From the NCBI GenBank assembly GCA_900320865.1, contig ONTT01000013.1, positions 1 through 49,827 on the forward strand: 49,827 bases of DNA, in the 5' to 3' direction. Positions 22,846 to 31,055 of the stretch are shown here, in pieces. Each line of letters begins with the position of its first letter. Position 1 is the stretch's first letter. Below the pieces are notes generated by a model. The model had not been told where the DNA came from. It worked only from the letters and a program-made list of their open reading frames with translations, and did not search any database. Made by a program: the position numbers and the translations under genes. The DNA comes from an uncultured Bacteroidales bacterium (lineage in GTDB: Bacteria > Bacteroidota > Bacteroidia > Bacteroidales > Paludibacteraceae).

Positions 22846-24186
22846 GTGCGCACGCGCGTAATAATTATAAGGAGTAAACAATACATATCGCCGTGGGTGT
22901 GGGTACCGACGTTGTACTTCACGGAAGGTATACCCTATTTTTTAGTAAACAGCATCTCCGTGATGCTGTTTGCTAAAATGGGAGTGCCCAATGATCAGTT
23001 GGCCTTTTTTACGACACTTCTATATTTTCCTTGGTTTTTAAAGGGTTTATGGAGTCCGTTTGTAGATATCTTGCGCACTAAACGATGGTGGATTATTGCG
23101 ATGCAGGTTCTATTAACTGCATTGTGCGTATTGCTTACCATCAGTCTGCCGCACCCGGCCGCAGAGACGATTGCCGAAAAGGCTACTTCGGTTAGTACAT
23201 TCCGATTCACGCTCATCTTATTTATCATCGCCGCTTTTGCTTCTGCGACGCACGATATTGCAGCGGATGGTTATTACATGCTGGCCCATGACAGTAAGAG
23301 TCAGGCGGCTTTTGTGGGTATTCGCTCGACGTTCTACCGTATCGCGGCTGTGTTCTCGCAGGGCGTGCTCGTGTATATCGCCGGGGCTATAGAGAACAAG
23401 ACGGGGAATATCCCGCTTTCGTGGCAAGTGACCTTAGGTGCGACAAGCGTGGTGATGCTGCTGGTGACAGTTTACCATTGTTTCTTTTTACCGAAGCCGG
23501 AGGAAGACCAACCGCGAGAAGAGGTGAGTGGTGCACAGGTATGGCATGAACTGGGCGAATCGTTCGCTACTTTCTTCACCAAGCCGGGCGTAGGCTTAGC
23601 TATCGGTTTCATGCTCCTTTACCGCTTGAGCGAAGGATTTTTGGTGAAACTGAGCCAACCGTTCTTGGTAGATAGCAAAGCGTGTTTTATACGCGACGGA
23701 CAAGTCTTCGGCGGAGGTCTTGCGTTAAACACGGACACCGTAGGTTTGCTGTATGGCACGATTGGAGTAATCTTTTTGCTATTAGGCGGAATCTTAGGTG
23801 GCATTTATATATCACGCAAAGGCCTGAAAAAGTCCCTTTGGATCATGGCAGCCGCGTTGACCTTACCGAGTTTTGTGTATTGTTACCTGAGTATGGCTCA
23901 ACCGGAGTCACTTTGGTTGATTGGCACAGCCGTCAGTTTTGAGCAATTCGGTTATGGCTTTGGTTTTACGGCCTATATGATGTATATGATGCATTTTTCG
24001 GAAGGTAAATACAAAACCGCACACTATGCTATCTGCACCGCTTTTATGGCGCTGAGTATGATGATACCGGGATTTGTAGCAGGCGCATTGGAACTGGCTG
24101 TCGGTTACTCGACTTTCTTCTGGATTGCGAATGCATGCAGTATAACGACCTTTATAATAACCTATTTTGTATATAAACGATTATGA
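22846..24186 (+). CDS. MFS transporter, AmpG-like
   Basis: The 446-residue protein is mostly membrane helices (about 12). It shows the family opening SPWVWVPTLYFTEGIPYFLV and the loop SPFVDILRTKRWW, seen in the AmpG / muropeptide-type MFS branch. The substrate cannot be fixed; muropeptides or another small solute are possible. No ATG lies in frame near the N-terminus, so I use GTG at 22846. An ATG at 22844 in another frame opens a five-codon ORF ending at 22861. An AAGGAG-like site at about 22869-22874 suggests the real start could be later. The end overlaps pssA by 4 nt. Confidence 0.78.
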   Translation: MRTRVIIIRSKQYISPWVWVPTLYFTEGIPYFLVNSISVMLFAKMGVPNDQLAFFTTLLYFPWFLKGLWSPFVDILRTKRWWIIAMQVLLTALCVLLTISLPHPAAETIAEKATSVSTFRFTLILFIIAAFASATHDIAADGYYMLAHDSKSQAAFVGIRSTFYRIAAVFSQGVLVYIAGAIENKTGNIPLSWQVTLGATSVVMLLVTVYHCFFLPKPEEDQPREEVSGAQVWHELGESFATFFTKPGVGLAIGFMLLYRLSEGFLVKLSQPFLVDSKACFIRDGQVFGGGLALNTDTVGLLYGTIGVIFLLLGGILGGIYISRKGLKKSLWIMAAALTLPSFVYCYLSMAQPESLWLIGTAVSFEQFGYGFGFTAYMMYMMHFSEGKYKTAHYAICTAFMALSMMIPGFVAGALELAVGYSTFFWIANACSITTFIITYFVYKRL

Positions 24187-24884
24187 CGAAACGAATTATT
24201 CCCAATACAATCACCAGTTTGAATTTGCTCTGCGGCAGTATCGCTGTTTTTCTGGCTACGCAGAACGCTTTTCTTTGGGCGTTTGTATTCATTCTGGCCG
24301 GTGCATTCTTTGATTTCTTCGACGGATTAAGTGCACGGCTTCTGAAGGCACCGAGTCCTATCGGTATTCAATTGGACTCGCTGGCAGACGATATCACGTT
24401 TGGTCTGGCTCCTGCGATGATGCTTTTCTGTTGGCTTCGCCCGATTCTGGGATGGTGGGCAGGCTTGGCTTTAATCATGGCGGCTTTCTCGGCCCTTCGT
24501 TTGGCGAAGTTCAATGTCGATGAGCGTCAACATGATTCGTTTATCGGTTTGGCAACTCCTGCGAATGCGATCTTCTGGGGCGGTTTATGCAGTCTGCCGA
24601 TTTCGGTGATTGCTTATGACTGGGTGGCATGGGTGCTGATTGGTGTTTCGTTCTTGAGTTGTTACCTGCTGAATGCCGAGATACCTTTCTTCAGTTTCAA
24701 GAGTTTTAAACGCGAGAAAGCGCTGATTATCAGTTTCATATGCGGATGTCTGATTCTGATTGGTTTCTGCGTATTCAAGGCTGTCAGCGCCCATATATTG
24801 GCTTTCGCATGCCTCAGCGGAACGGCTTGTATCATATGGTATGTCACGCTGAATCTGCTGCTGGCTGTTATTCCGAAGAAATAA
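24183..24884 (+). CDS. pssA: CDP-diacylglycerol-serine O-phosphatidyltransferase
   Basis: PssA makes phosphatidylserine from CDP-diacylglycerol and serine in the inner membrane, the step before phosphatidylethanolamine. The 233-residue protein carries the CDP-alcohol phosphatidyltransferase motif D-G-x2-A-R-x8-G-x3-D-x3-D as DGLSARLLKAPSPIG then IQLDSLAD, flanked by several membrane helices. It overlaps the transporter gene by 4 nt (ATGA) and lies 19 nt upstream of the endonuclease I gene. Confidence 0.92.
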   Translation: MTKRIIPNTITSLNLLCGSIAVFLATQNAFLWAFVFILAGAFFDFFDGLSARLLKAPSPIGIQLDSLADDITFGLAPAMMLFCWLRPILGWWAGLALIMAAFSALRLAKFNVDERQHDSFIGLATPANAIFWGGLCSLPISVIAYDWVAWVLIGVSFLSCYLLNAEIPFFSFKSFKREKALIISFICGCLILIGFCVFKAVSAHILAFACLSGTACIIWYVTLNLLLAVIPKK

Positions 24885-24903
24885 AAAAAACACATTCTAT
24901 ATC

Positions 24904-26391
24904 ATGAAACGACTTATCTCACTCAGTATCGTTGCGATGTTCGCACTCAGCCTGATGGCCGAGGCGATTCCCGCTAATTACTATGATGCCATTGACGGCA
25001 AACAGGATTCTGTGCTCAAATCAACACTCAGTCTGCTGGTACGTGGCGGAGTACGCTATGAGTATGGAACGAACCAATACCACTCGACCAACAACCCTCC
25101 TGAGTGGATGGCCGGTGATTTGAAAGCCTATGGTACATGGCAGGCGTTACCCTTCACAGACATGCATCCCGACGGTATTGTTTGGGATATGTATTCGAAT
25201 TGTGTGCGCTATTATCCGAATAAGTTAGGTGATTCGGGTTGTTCACTCAACATAGAGCACTGCCTTCCCAAGAGTTGGTGGGGCGGAGACGTAAATGACG
25301 CCTATAAAGATTTGTACCATCTCAACCCATCCGATCAGCGGGCTAACGGACAAAAGAGTAATTATCCTCCGGGACATGTAGTAAAGGGAGATAAGTTTGA
25401 CAATGGTTCATTCCGCATGGACTCCAAGGCGAAATCGCAATATGGATTTATCTGTTTCGAACCTTCCGAGGAATACCGTGGTGATTTCGCACGCGCCTAT
25501 TTCTACATCGCCACGGCATACGAAGACTTCACATGGAAAAGCGGCACTGCTCCTTTTGATGCCGCACTCGCCATGGATAACACCTCTTATTTGGAATTCA
25601 AACCGTGGTTGATTGAGGTCTTACTCGACTGGCATCGTGCCGATCCGGTGAGCGACAAAGAGATATGCCGTGCAGACCAGATATCCAATATCCAGCACAA
25701 CCGTAACCCGTTTATTGACTATCCGGAGTTGGTGGAATATATATGGGGCAACAAAAAAGGCGAGGCGGTTGACCTTGCATCCCTCACCTGTACAGCGGGA
25801 ACGGGTATTTGTCCCGAACCGATTATCCCGACGCCGGAACCGCAATTATACGACACGCTGATTAATCTCCCGGCAATCCCCAAAAACGCTGCCGGCACGT
25901 ACGTCAACGGCAATATCAAAGGGGCAGAGACAGCCGTTCAGAGCAACGGTACCTCCTCGATTACCATGGGGAATGGTTCCAATAACGGCGAGATCTCGTT
26001 CACAGGCATCGAACTGGCGGACACGGCGGTATTAGCCTTCCGGGCATCGCCTTACAACACCGCCACCTCTATGCAACTGGATGTTTATGCCAACGAAACA
26101 CTGGTTAAGTCCATCGAAGTGGAAGTAATGAACGAGACCCGTAATGAAGTGCGTTACCGGATCACTATACCGCAAAACACTACATCTATCCGGATGGTTT
26201 CAGTAGGCGGAAGTACATCTAAGCGCGCATGTATGCAAGAATTATACCTGCTGAGTCCGAAGAAAGATACCACTCCTATTGCCACGCCTGAGGTAGAGAA
26301 GGAAACGGCAACAAAGGTGCTTCGCGATGGACAGTTGGTTATTATACGCAATAATGAGACGTATTCCCTGCAAGGGCAGCGGATTCAATAA
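24904..26391 (+). CDS. Secreted endonuclease I family protein
   Basis: The 495-residue protein has a signal peptide (MKRLISLSIVAMFALSLMAE) and an EndA/NucM-type nuclease domain with NIEHCLPKSWWGGDVN and AYKDLYHLNPSDQRANGQKS, the His-metal nuclease motif. A linker then leads to a beta-rich C-terminal domain (about residues 335-455), ending in the tail TKVLRDGQLVIIRNN and ETYSLQGQRIQ. It probably degrades extracellular DNA. Export by a C-terminal signal (the shared tail) is inferred. Neighbours are pssA and another tail-bearing protein. Confidence 0.85.
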   Translation: MKRLISLSIVAMFALSLMAEAIPANYYDAIDGKQDSVLKSTLSLLVRGGVRYEYGTNQYHSTNNPPEWMAGDLKAYGTWQALPFTDMHPDGIVWDMYSNCVRYYPNKLGDSGCSLNIEHCLPKSWWGGDVNDAYKDLYHLNPSDQRANGQKSNYPPGHVVKGDKFDNGSFRMDSKAKSQYGFICFEPSEEYRGDFARAYFYIATAYEDFTWKSGTAPFDAALAMDNTSYLEFKPWLIEVLLDWHRADPVSDKEICRADQISNIQHNRNPFIDYPELVEYIWGNKKGEAVDLASLTCTAGTGICPEPIIPTPEPQLYDTLINLPAIPKNAAGTYVNGNIKGAETAVQSNGTSSITMGNGSNNGEISFTGIELADTAVLAFRASPYNTATSMQLDVYANETLVKSIEVEVMNETRNEVRYRITIPQNTTSIRMVSVGGSTSKRACMQELYLLSPKKDTTPIATPEVEKETATKVLRDGQLVIIRNNETYSLQGQRIQ

Positions 26392-26412
26392 AAGAGAGTT
26401 AAAACACAAGAT

Positions 26413-27732
26413 ATGAGAAGATTCTTCTTATCTTTATTATGCGGCCTTCCCTTGTTGGGACTGCATGCTACTACGATTACGTTGAATGGCACGCTCATCA
26501 ACGCGGGGGACACGTACGTTCAACCGTTCTGCGTAGACCAGGACTTGGTATTCGAAGCATCCGATTTAGGTGATTGCGTTGAACGCATCGAATGGAATTT
26601 CGGCGATGGCACTACGGCTACTTCCACCACTGCTACGGGTTGGGCAGTAACGCATTCCTACACCGTTACGAACTGGTACCCGCTGGAAGCACGTTTCTAT
26701 TGCGCAGATCCTACGCAGTACGAGGAAATATATAGCTTCACTTTCCGGGTTATTCGTCCGGACACCGTGGTAGCAGAAGCCCAAAAGGAGTGCTTCACCG
26801 TCGATTATTATGCGGCGCATAAAGCGGAGTGCGATGAACTGATTGCGAATGGAAAGAGTTGGAGCGAGCAGGAGAACTGCTGGGAAACGGTTTATACGTA
26901 CCATATGTTCTATGGTGTGGAGACAGCAGAGCAGATTGGTCCCTTTGCCGGAGTGGACAGCGTAACGGTATTCGGTAAGACCTATTATACCGACGCGGAT
27001 GTTGAAGATACGCTGGTGAATGAGCAAGGCTGCAATCACTATCGCCGCTATCATGTAACAGTCACCAGTTGTTTGGACATGAGTCTCTATTATCCCTATG
27101 AAGCAGAACCCTACTTTGCTTGTTTTGGCGAAGACATGGAGGTCAATTATGAGAAGAAAAGAGGAACGATTCATGGTGCTCGTTTTAAAGTGCCCGGAAC
27201 GCTGAACGTACCGATTACCATCAGCAACGAGGATGTTACCATGGGGACGATCACTTTGCCGACCAGCCAAATCAAGAGACCTGGAAGATATCACGGTTTT
27301 GTAGCGGTAGCCGATGAATATTGCGATTCGCTCTTCTTGCCCTTGGATTTCGATATCTACTATCCGGAGAATATCTTCAAGTTAAAATTTAATGACGTAC
27401 TGGCCGTTTATCAGAAGGGACATGGCGGTAATACCGGCTATGAGTTCACGGCCTACCAGTGGTATGTGAATGGTAGTGCGGTAGAAGGTGCGACCGAATC
27501 GGTTTATTATCATGGCAAATCGTTCTCTGTTGGCGATGAAGTATGGATCGTACTGACGACCCCGGATGGCATGACGTTACGTTCCTGCCCGAAGACCATC
27601 AAAGAGGAGGATCTTCGTGATTACACGGCAAAACCGACTCAAGCAACGGCACGGAAGATGATTTTGAACGATCGTATCGTTATTCAGAAAGGCGAGCACA
27701 CTTTTGATATCTACGGTCAACGCGTACGATGA
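26413..27732 (+). CDS. Secreted PKD-domain protein of unknown function
   Basis: The 439-residue protein has a signal peptide (MRRFFLSLLCGLPLLGLHAT) and a PKD-like Ig domain around ERIEWNFGDGTTATSTTATG and HSYTVTNWYPLEARF. The middle part is rich in Tyr, Glu and Cys and I do not recognise it. It ends in RKMILNDRIVIQKGEHTF then DIYGQRVR, matching the tail of the giant surface protein. A surface or secreted location is likely. It lies 21 nt after the endonuclease I gene and overlaps the PAP2 gene by 4 nt, suggesting co-transcription. Confidence 0.72.
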   Translation: MRRFFLSLLCGLPLLGLHATTITLNGTLINAGDTYVQPFCVDQDLVFEASDLGDCVERIEWNFGDGTTATSTTATGWAVTHSYTVTNWYPLEARFYCADPTQYEEIYSFTFRVIRPDTVVAEAQKECFTVDYYAAHKAECDELIANGKSWSEQENCWETVYTYHMFYGVETAEQIGPFAGVDSVTVFGKTYYTDADVEDTLVNEQGCNHYRRYHVTVTSCLDMSLYYPYEAEPYFACFGEDMEVNYEKKRGTIHGARFKVPGTLNVPITISNEDVTMGTITLPTSQIKRPGRYHGFVAVADEYCDSLFLPLDFDIYYPENIFKLKFNDVLAVYQKGHGGNTGYEFTAYQWYVNGSAVEGATESVYYHGKSFSVGDEVWIVLTTPDGMTLRSCPKTIKEEDLRDYTAKPTQATARKMILNDRIVIQKGEHTFDIYGQRVR

Positions 27733-28394
27733 TTAAACGAAACGGTATATTTCTGGGGCTTAGCCTACTATTTATCCTGGTATTAGGCGGCGCCTTGTTG
27801 ATGGTAGCCAAGGGAGATTTGCACCTCTTCCTTTGTGATCGTCATACACCATTCGGAGATATCTTCTTCCGCTATTACACGCATATCGCGGAGTGGTTTC
27901 CGTATATAGTCTGCATCAGCTTATTGCTCTTCGGTCGGTTAGGCGATGGGGTGTTTGCTTCATCGGCGATGTTAGGAACGACGCTTGTCACCCAGATCAT
28001 CAAACATATCGTCGTGGCACCGCGTCCTTTGACATGGTTCGGACAACACTTCCCGGATATACAACTGCCCTTGGCGGAAGGAGTTAAGATGAACTTCTGG
28101 TACTCTTTCCCTTCCGGACATACCACCAGTTTCTTCGCTCTTTCGTTTGTGGTATGCTATGTTGCAACCCAGGAACTGAAAGACAAGCCGGTTTGGAGTG
28201 CGGCTGTGCAAGTGATGTTGTTCTGCTTAGCCGTATTAGGCGGATACAGCCGCATCTATCTGAGTCAACACTTCGCTTTTGATATCTTCGGAGGCACGTT
28301 AGTGGGCATTCTTGTTTCTTTGCTTTGTTATGCCATTTTGCATCGATATGAGGACCAAAAATGGTATAATTACCGCGTTTTAGCAAAAAAATGA
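27729..28394 (+). CDS. PAP2 family membrane phosphatase
   Basis: A 221-residue inner-membrane protein with about six helices and the three PAP2 motifs: KHIVVAPRP, FPSGHT and SRIYLSQHFAFD. Family members remove phosphate from phosphatidic acid, undecaprenyl pyrophosphate or lipid A. Which substrate is used here is unknown; placement after pssA and secreted proteins fits envelope lipid metabolism. The ATGA overlap with the PKD gene supports co-transcription. Confidence 0.85.
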   Translation: MIKRNGIFLGLSLLFILVLGGALLMVAKGDLHLFLCDRHTPFGDIFFRYYTHIAEWFPYIVCISLLLFGRLGDGVFASSAMLGTTLVTQIIKHIVVAPRPLTWFGQHFPDIQLPLAEGVKMNFWYSFPSGHTTSFFALSFVVCYVATQELKDKPVWSAAVQVMLFCLAVLGGYSRIYLSQHFAFDIFGGTLVGILVSLLCYAILHRYEDQKWYNYRVLAKK

Positions 28395-28423
28395 GGGGTA
28401 AAGTGCATTTTTTTTCAAAAAAA

Positions 28424-28455
28424 TTTGGTCATATCAAAAAAAAGCAGTACCTTTG
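28424..28455 (+). promoter_or_regulatory. Promoter of tRNA-Val
   Basis: TTTG (28424-28427), 20-nt spacer, TACCTTTG (28448-28455). It has extended similarity to the tRNA-Ser and small RNA promoters: an ATAT, then an A run, then GCAGTACYTTTGCACC. Confidence 0.8.
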
Positions 28456-28485
28456 CACCCGCTTTCGAAAAAGAAGCAACTTTGA

Positions 28486-28560
28486 GGGCGTTTAGCTCAG
28501 CTGGTTTAGAGCATCTGCCTTACAAGCAGAGGGTCTGCGGTTCGAATCCGTAAACGCCCA
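28486..28560 (+). tRNA. tRNA-Val (anticodon TAC)
   Basis: The 75-nt cloverleaf has a GGGCGTT/AACGCCC acceptor, a D-arm, an anticodon stem TCTGC/GCAGA with loop CTTACAA (anticodon TAC), and T-loop TTCGAAT. CCA is not encoded. It has its own promoter upstream and a terminator directly downstream. Confidence 0.97.
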
Positions 28561-28569
28561 CACAAAAAG

Positions 28570-28595
28570 AGGATACCGAAAGGTATCCTTCTTTG
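28570..28595 (+). terminator. Intrinsic terminator after tRNA-Val
   Basis: AGGATACC and GGTATCCT pair around a GAAA tetraloop, followed by TCTTT. Confidence 0.8.
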
Positions 28596-28660
28596 TTGTG
28601 GAAGGCGCTACGGCCTTCTCTCCGCAGTACCGGTCTGGGTTCTCCGCCGCTGCGCTCTGT

Positions 28661-28711
28661 CGATGTCCGGTCCGGGTTCTTATCTCGCTTCGCTCGAACG
28701 ATTATTGCAGT
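28661..28711. repeat. Dispersed hairpin element, copy near tRNA-Val
   Basis: The region reads GTCCGGTCCGGGTTC, then TTATCTCGCTTCGCTCG, then AACGATTATTGC. The same words, in reverse orientation, occur in the three 32-nt units at 39931-40026 and in a diverged copy at 45962-45989. The rest of the 28597-28741 gap holds an AAGGC/GGCCTT hairpin and no gene. Confidence 0.7.
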
Positions 28712-28747
28712 AAACTGCAATGCTCGAATCCGATTTTTTTCTTTTTT

Positions 28748-28779
28748 CTTGCATATGTCAAAAAAAAGTAGTAATTTTG
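28748..28779 (+). promoter_or_regulatory. Promoter of cstA
   Basis: CTTG (28748-28751), 20-nt spacer with an A run, TAATTTTG (28772-28779). The leader to the cstA ATG is only about 15 nt. Confidence 0.7.
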
Positions 28780-28801
28780 CAGTCGCAAAATTGTTTTTGG
28801 C

Positions 28802-30340
28802 ATGATTACTTTTATAGTAGCATTAGTACTTTTGGTCGTAGGTTTCTTTACTTACGGCGTGCTGGTAGAAGATATTTTCGGGATAGAGCCGGATCGGAAA
28901 ACTCCGGCGTTGACGAAAACGGATGGTGTGGATTTTGTACCGATGTCGCCTTGGCGCATCTTCTTGGTGCAGTTTCTGAATATTGCCGGTTTAGGTCCTA
29001 TCTTCGGAGCGATTATGGGTATCTGTTTCGGTCCTGCGGCGTTTTTATGGATTGTGTTCGGTACGATCTTCGCCGGCGGTGTACACGATTACCTGAGTGG
29101 TATGCTCTCTATTCGCAAAGGTGGTGTCTCGCTGCCGAATATTATTGGAGACGAGTTAGGTAAAGGTTCGGGTCTGAAGATGTTTATTCGTCTGTTGACC
29201 TTGGTGTTGCTTATTCTATTAACGACCACATTTCTCAGCGGTCCGGCTTCGTTGCTTCAAGGGCTCGCCCCCCTTAGCACACTGGATTTTCATGGTACAA
29301 TGATTCCTATCGCGTGGGTGCTGATCATCTTCGGATATTACGCACTGGCGACGGTGCTGCCGGTAGATAAACTGATCGGTCGGTTCTACCCTATCTTCGG
29401 CGGTATTCTGCTCTTTATGGGTCTGGGCATCATGGTCGTGATGTTAGGCTGGCACAGCAGCGAGATGCCGGAGGTTTTTGACGGTCTTCAGAACAGGCAG
29501 ACGAACGGTTTGCCTCTCTTCCCGATGATGTTTGTGAGCATTGCATGCGGCGCCATCTCGGGTTTCCACGGCACGCAGAGTCCTATTATGGCACGGTGCG
29601 TGACCAATGAACGTCAAGGTCGATGGATCTTCTACGGCGCGATGGTGGCAGAAGGTATCCTGGCGCTTATCTGGGCGGCCGCAGCGGCTACCTTCTTTGC
29701 TGATCCGGAAACGGGGACCGGCGGCATCGAGAACCTGCAGGCCTTCTTGCATGAACATAAAGACAACCCCTCGGCGGTCATTGATATCGTCAGCCGCAAC
29801 TGGCTGGGAACGGTAGGAGGTATTCTGGCTATCATCGGCGTCATTGCGGCGCCTATCACCAGCGGTGACACGGCTCTTCGCTCGGCACGACTGATTGTAG
29901 CGGATTTCCTGAAATGGGACCAGCGTCCTATTCCCAAACGTCTGATTATCGCTGTGCCTTTGTTCCTTTGCGTGTTCGGCATGGTATTCGTGAATTTCAA
30001 TGTCGTTTGGCGTTATTTCGCATGGACGAACCAGACGCTGGCATGCTTCACTCTTTGGGCGGGCGCGGTCTGGCTCTTCAAGAAAGAGCATGCTGCCAAG
30101 AGCCAAACGCCCGCAACCGATAACCATACCCGTATCTTCAATCCTAAAAACGGCTACCTCGTCGCGCTCATACCGGCGTTGTTCATGACGATGGTATGCA
30201 GCAGTTATATCCTCATTGCTCCGGAGGGTCTGCATATTGCGCCCGAGAAACACGCGACCGGTTATATCTTTGCCGGTCTGTTTACCCTCGGATGCCTGTC
30301 CGCGTTCATCACATGGATAAAAAAACACAAGTTTCAATGA
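28802..30340 (+). CDS. cstA: CstA-family carbon starvation transporter
   Basis: The 512-residue polytopic membrane protein begins with a helix ([20 protein letters not shown]) and contains the CstA signature regions ([67 protein letters not shown]). E. coli CstA is 701 residues; this shorter form is common in Bacteroidetes. Known members import peptides or pyruvate. It has its own promoter and overlaps engB by 4 nt. Confidence 0.9.
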   Translation: MITFIVALVLLVVGFFTYGVLVEDIFGIEPDRKTPALTKTDGVDFVPMSPWRIFLVQFLNIAGLGPIFGAIMGICFGPAAFLWIVFGTIFAGGVHDYLSGMLSIRKGGVSLPNIIGDELGKGSGLKMFIRLLTLVLLILLTTTFLSGPASLLQGLAPLSTLDFHGTMIPIAWVLIIFGYYALATVLPVDKLIGRFYPIFGGILLFMGLGIMVVMLGWHSSEMPEVFDGLQNRQTNGLPLFPMMFVSIACGAISGFHGTQSPIMARCVTNERQGRWIFYGAMVAEGILALIWAAAAATFFADPETGTGGIENLQAFLHEHKDNPSAVIDIVSRNWLGTVGGILAIIGVIAAPITSGDTALRSARLIVADFLKWDQRPIPKRLIIAVPLFLCVFGMVFVNFNVVWRYFAWTNQTLACFTLWAGAVWLFKKEHAAKSQTPATDNHTRIFNPKNGYLVALIPALFMTMVCSSYILIAPEGLHIAPEKHATGYIFAGLFTLGCLSAFITWIKKHKFQ

Positions 30341-30975
30341 TCAAATCCGCCACCTATATCATCTCCTCTCCGGATGTGACGAGTTGCCCGCAGAGCGGGC
30401 TGCCTGAGTACGCCTTTATCGGTCGAAGCAATGTAGGCAAGTCGAGTCTGATCAATATGCTATGCCACGACCCGAAGTTGGCGAAGACGAGTCAAAAACC
30501 GGGTAAGACACTGTTGATCAACCACTTTTTAGTGGAAAGTAAAAAGTCGAAAGACCGCAGCGAAGCTGCTCAAAGCCAGACCTGGCACTTGGTGGACCTG
30601 CCGGGTTATGGCTATGCGCAAGCGGGCCAGAAGCAACGCGAAGCGCTGAAACGAATGATCGAACGGTATTGCCTGCTGCGCGAACAATTGGTATGTCTTT
30701 TCGTGCTGGTGGACTGTCGGCATGAACCGCAGAAGATTGACTTGGAGTTCATTAATTGGTTGGGCGAGAATGGTGTTCCTTTTGCGATCGTTTTCACCAA
30801 AGGAGACAAACTCGGGAAAGTGCGGTTGAAAGAGAACGTGGAGGCATATAAAGCGCGCCTGTTGGAAGAATGGGAAGAACTGCCGCCGGTATTTGTCACT
30901 TCCGCAGAAACGGAGTTGGGAGGAGAAGAGTTAACAGCGTATATTGAGCAACTGAATCAAGAGGTAAAATCTTAA
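30337..30975 (+). CDS. engB: Ribosome biogenesis GTPase EngB (YsxC/YihA)
   Basis: EngB is an essential GTPase for 50S assembly. The 212-residue protein has G1 [10 protein letters not shown]2/G3 region [13 protein letters not shown] and VDLPGYGYA, and G4 TKGDK. I chose the ATG at 30337 ([20 protein letters not shown]), which overlaps the cstA stop as ATGA; an ATG at 30313 lies inside cstA. Between INHF and WHLVDLPG the protein has about 15 extra residues ([17 protein letters not shown]). The DNA of this insert is the same GTAGAAA-type repeat found between genes elsewhere. Confidence 0.95.
   Translation: MIKSATYIISSPDVTSCPQSGLPEYAFIGRSNVGKSSLINMLCHDPKLAKTSQKPGKTLLINHFLVESKKSKDRSEAAQSQTWHLVDLPGYGYAQAGQKQREALKRMIERYCLLREQLVCLFVLVDCRHEPQKIDLEFINWLGENGVPFAIVFTKGDKLGKVRLKENVEAYKARLLEEWEELPPVFVTSAETELGGEELTAYIEQLNQEVKS
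30532..30574 (+). repeat. GTAGAAA-type repeat element, copy inside engB
   Basis: GTGGAAA, GTAAAAA and GTCGAAA follow in heptamer register, then GACCGC, AGCGAAGCT and GCTCAAA. Compare the infC leader copy, (GTAGAAA)3 GACCGC TTT GCTCAAA. It lies in frame in engB at a surface loop position between G2 and G3. Confidence 0.85.
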
Positions 30976-31004
30976 TAATCGTGTATATTTTGGCATAGGT
31001 ATTA

Positions 31005-31037
31005 ACCAGTACAAAACCAGTACCTAACCACGTAATA
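31005..31037 (+). repeat. Short 11-nt repeat upstream of the TonB receptor
   Basis: ACCAGTACAAA, ACCAGTACCTA and the diverged ACCACGTAATA follow in 11-nt register between engB and the receptor gene. Confidence 0.5.
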
Positions 31038-31055
31038 AGTACGTTCACTCTACAA

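Noticed and set aside
28597-28741. Second tRNA or short gene after tRNA-Val
   Set aside because: The GAATCCG and TCGAA words come from a repeat element. No acceptor stem or reading frame is present.
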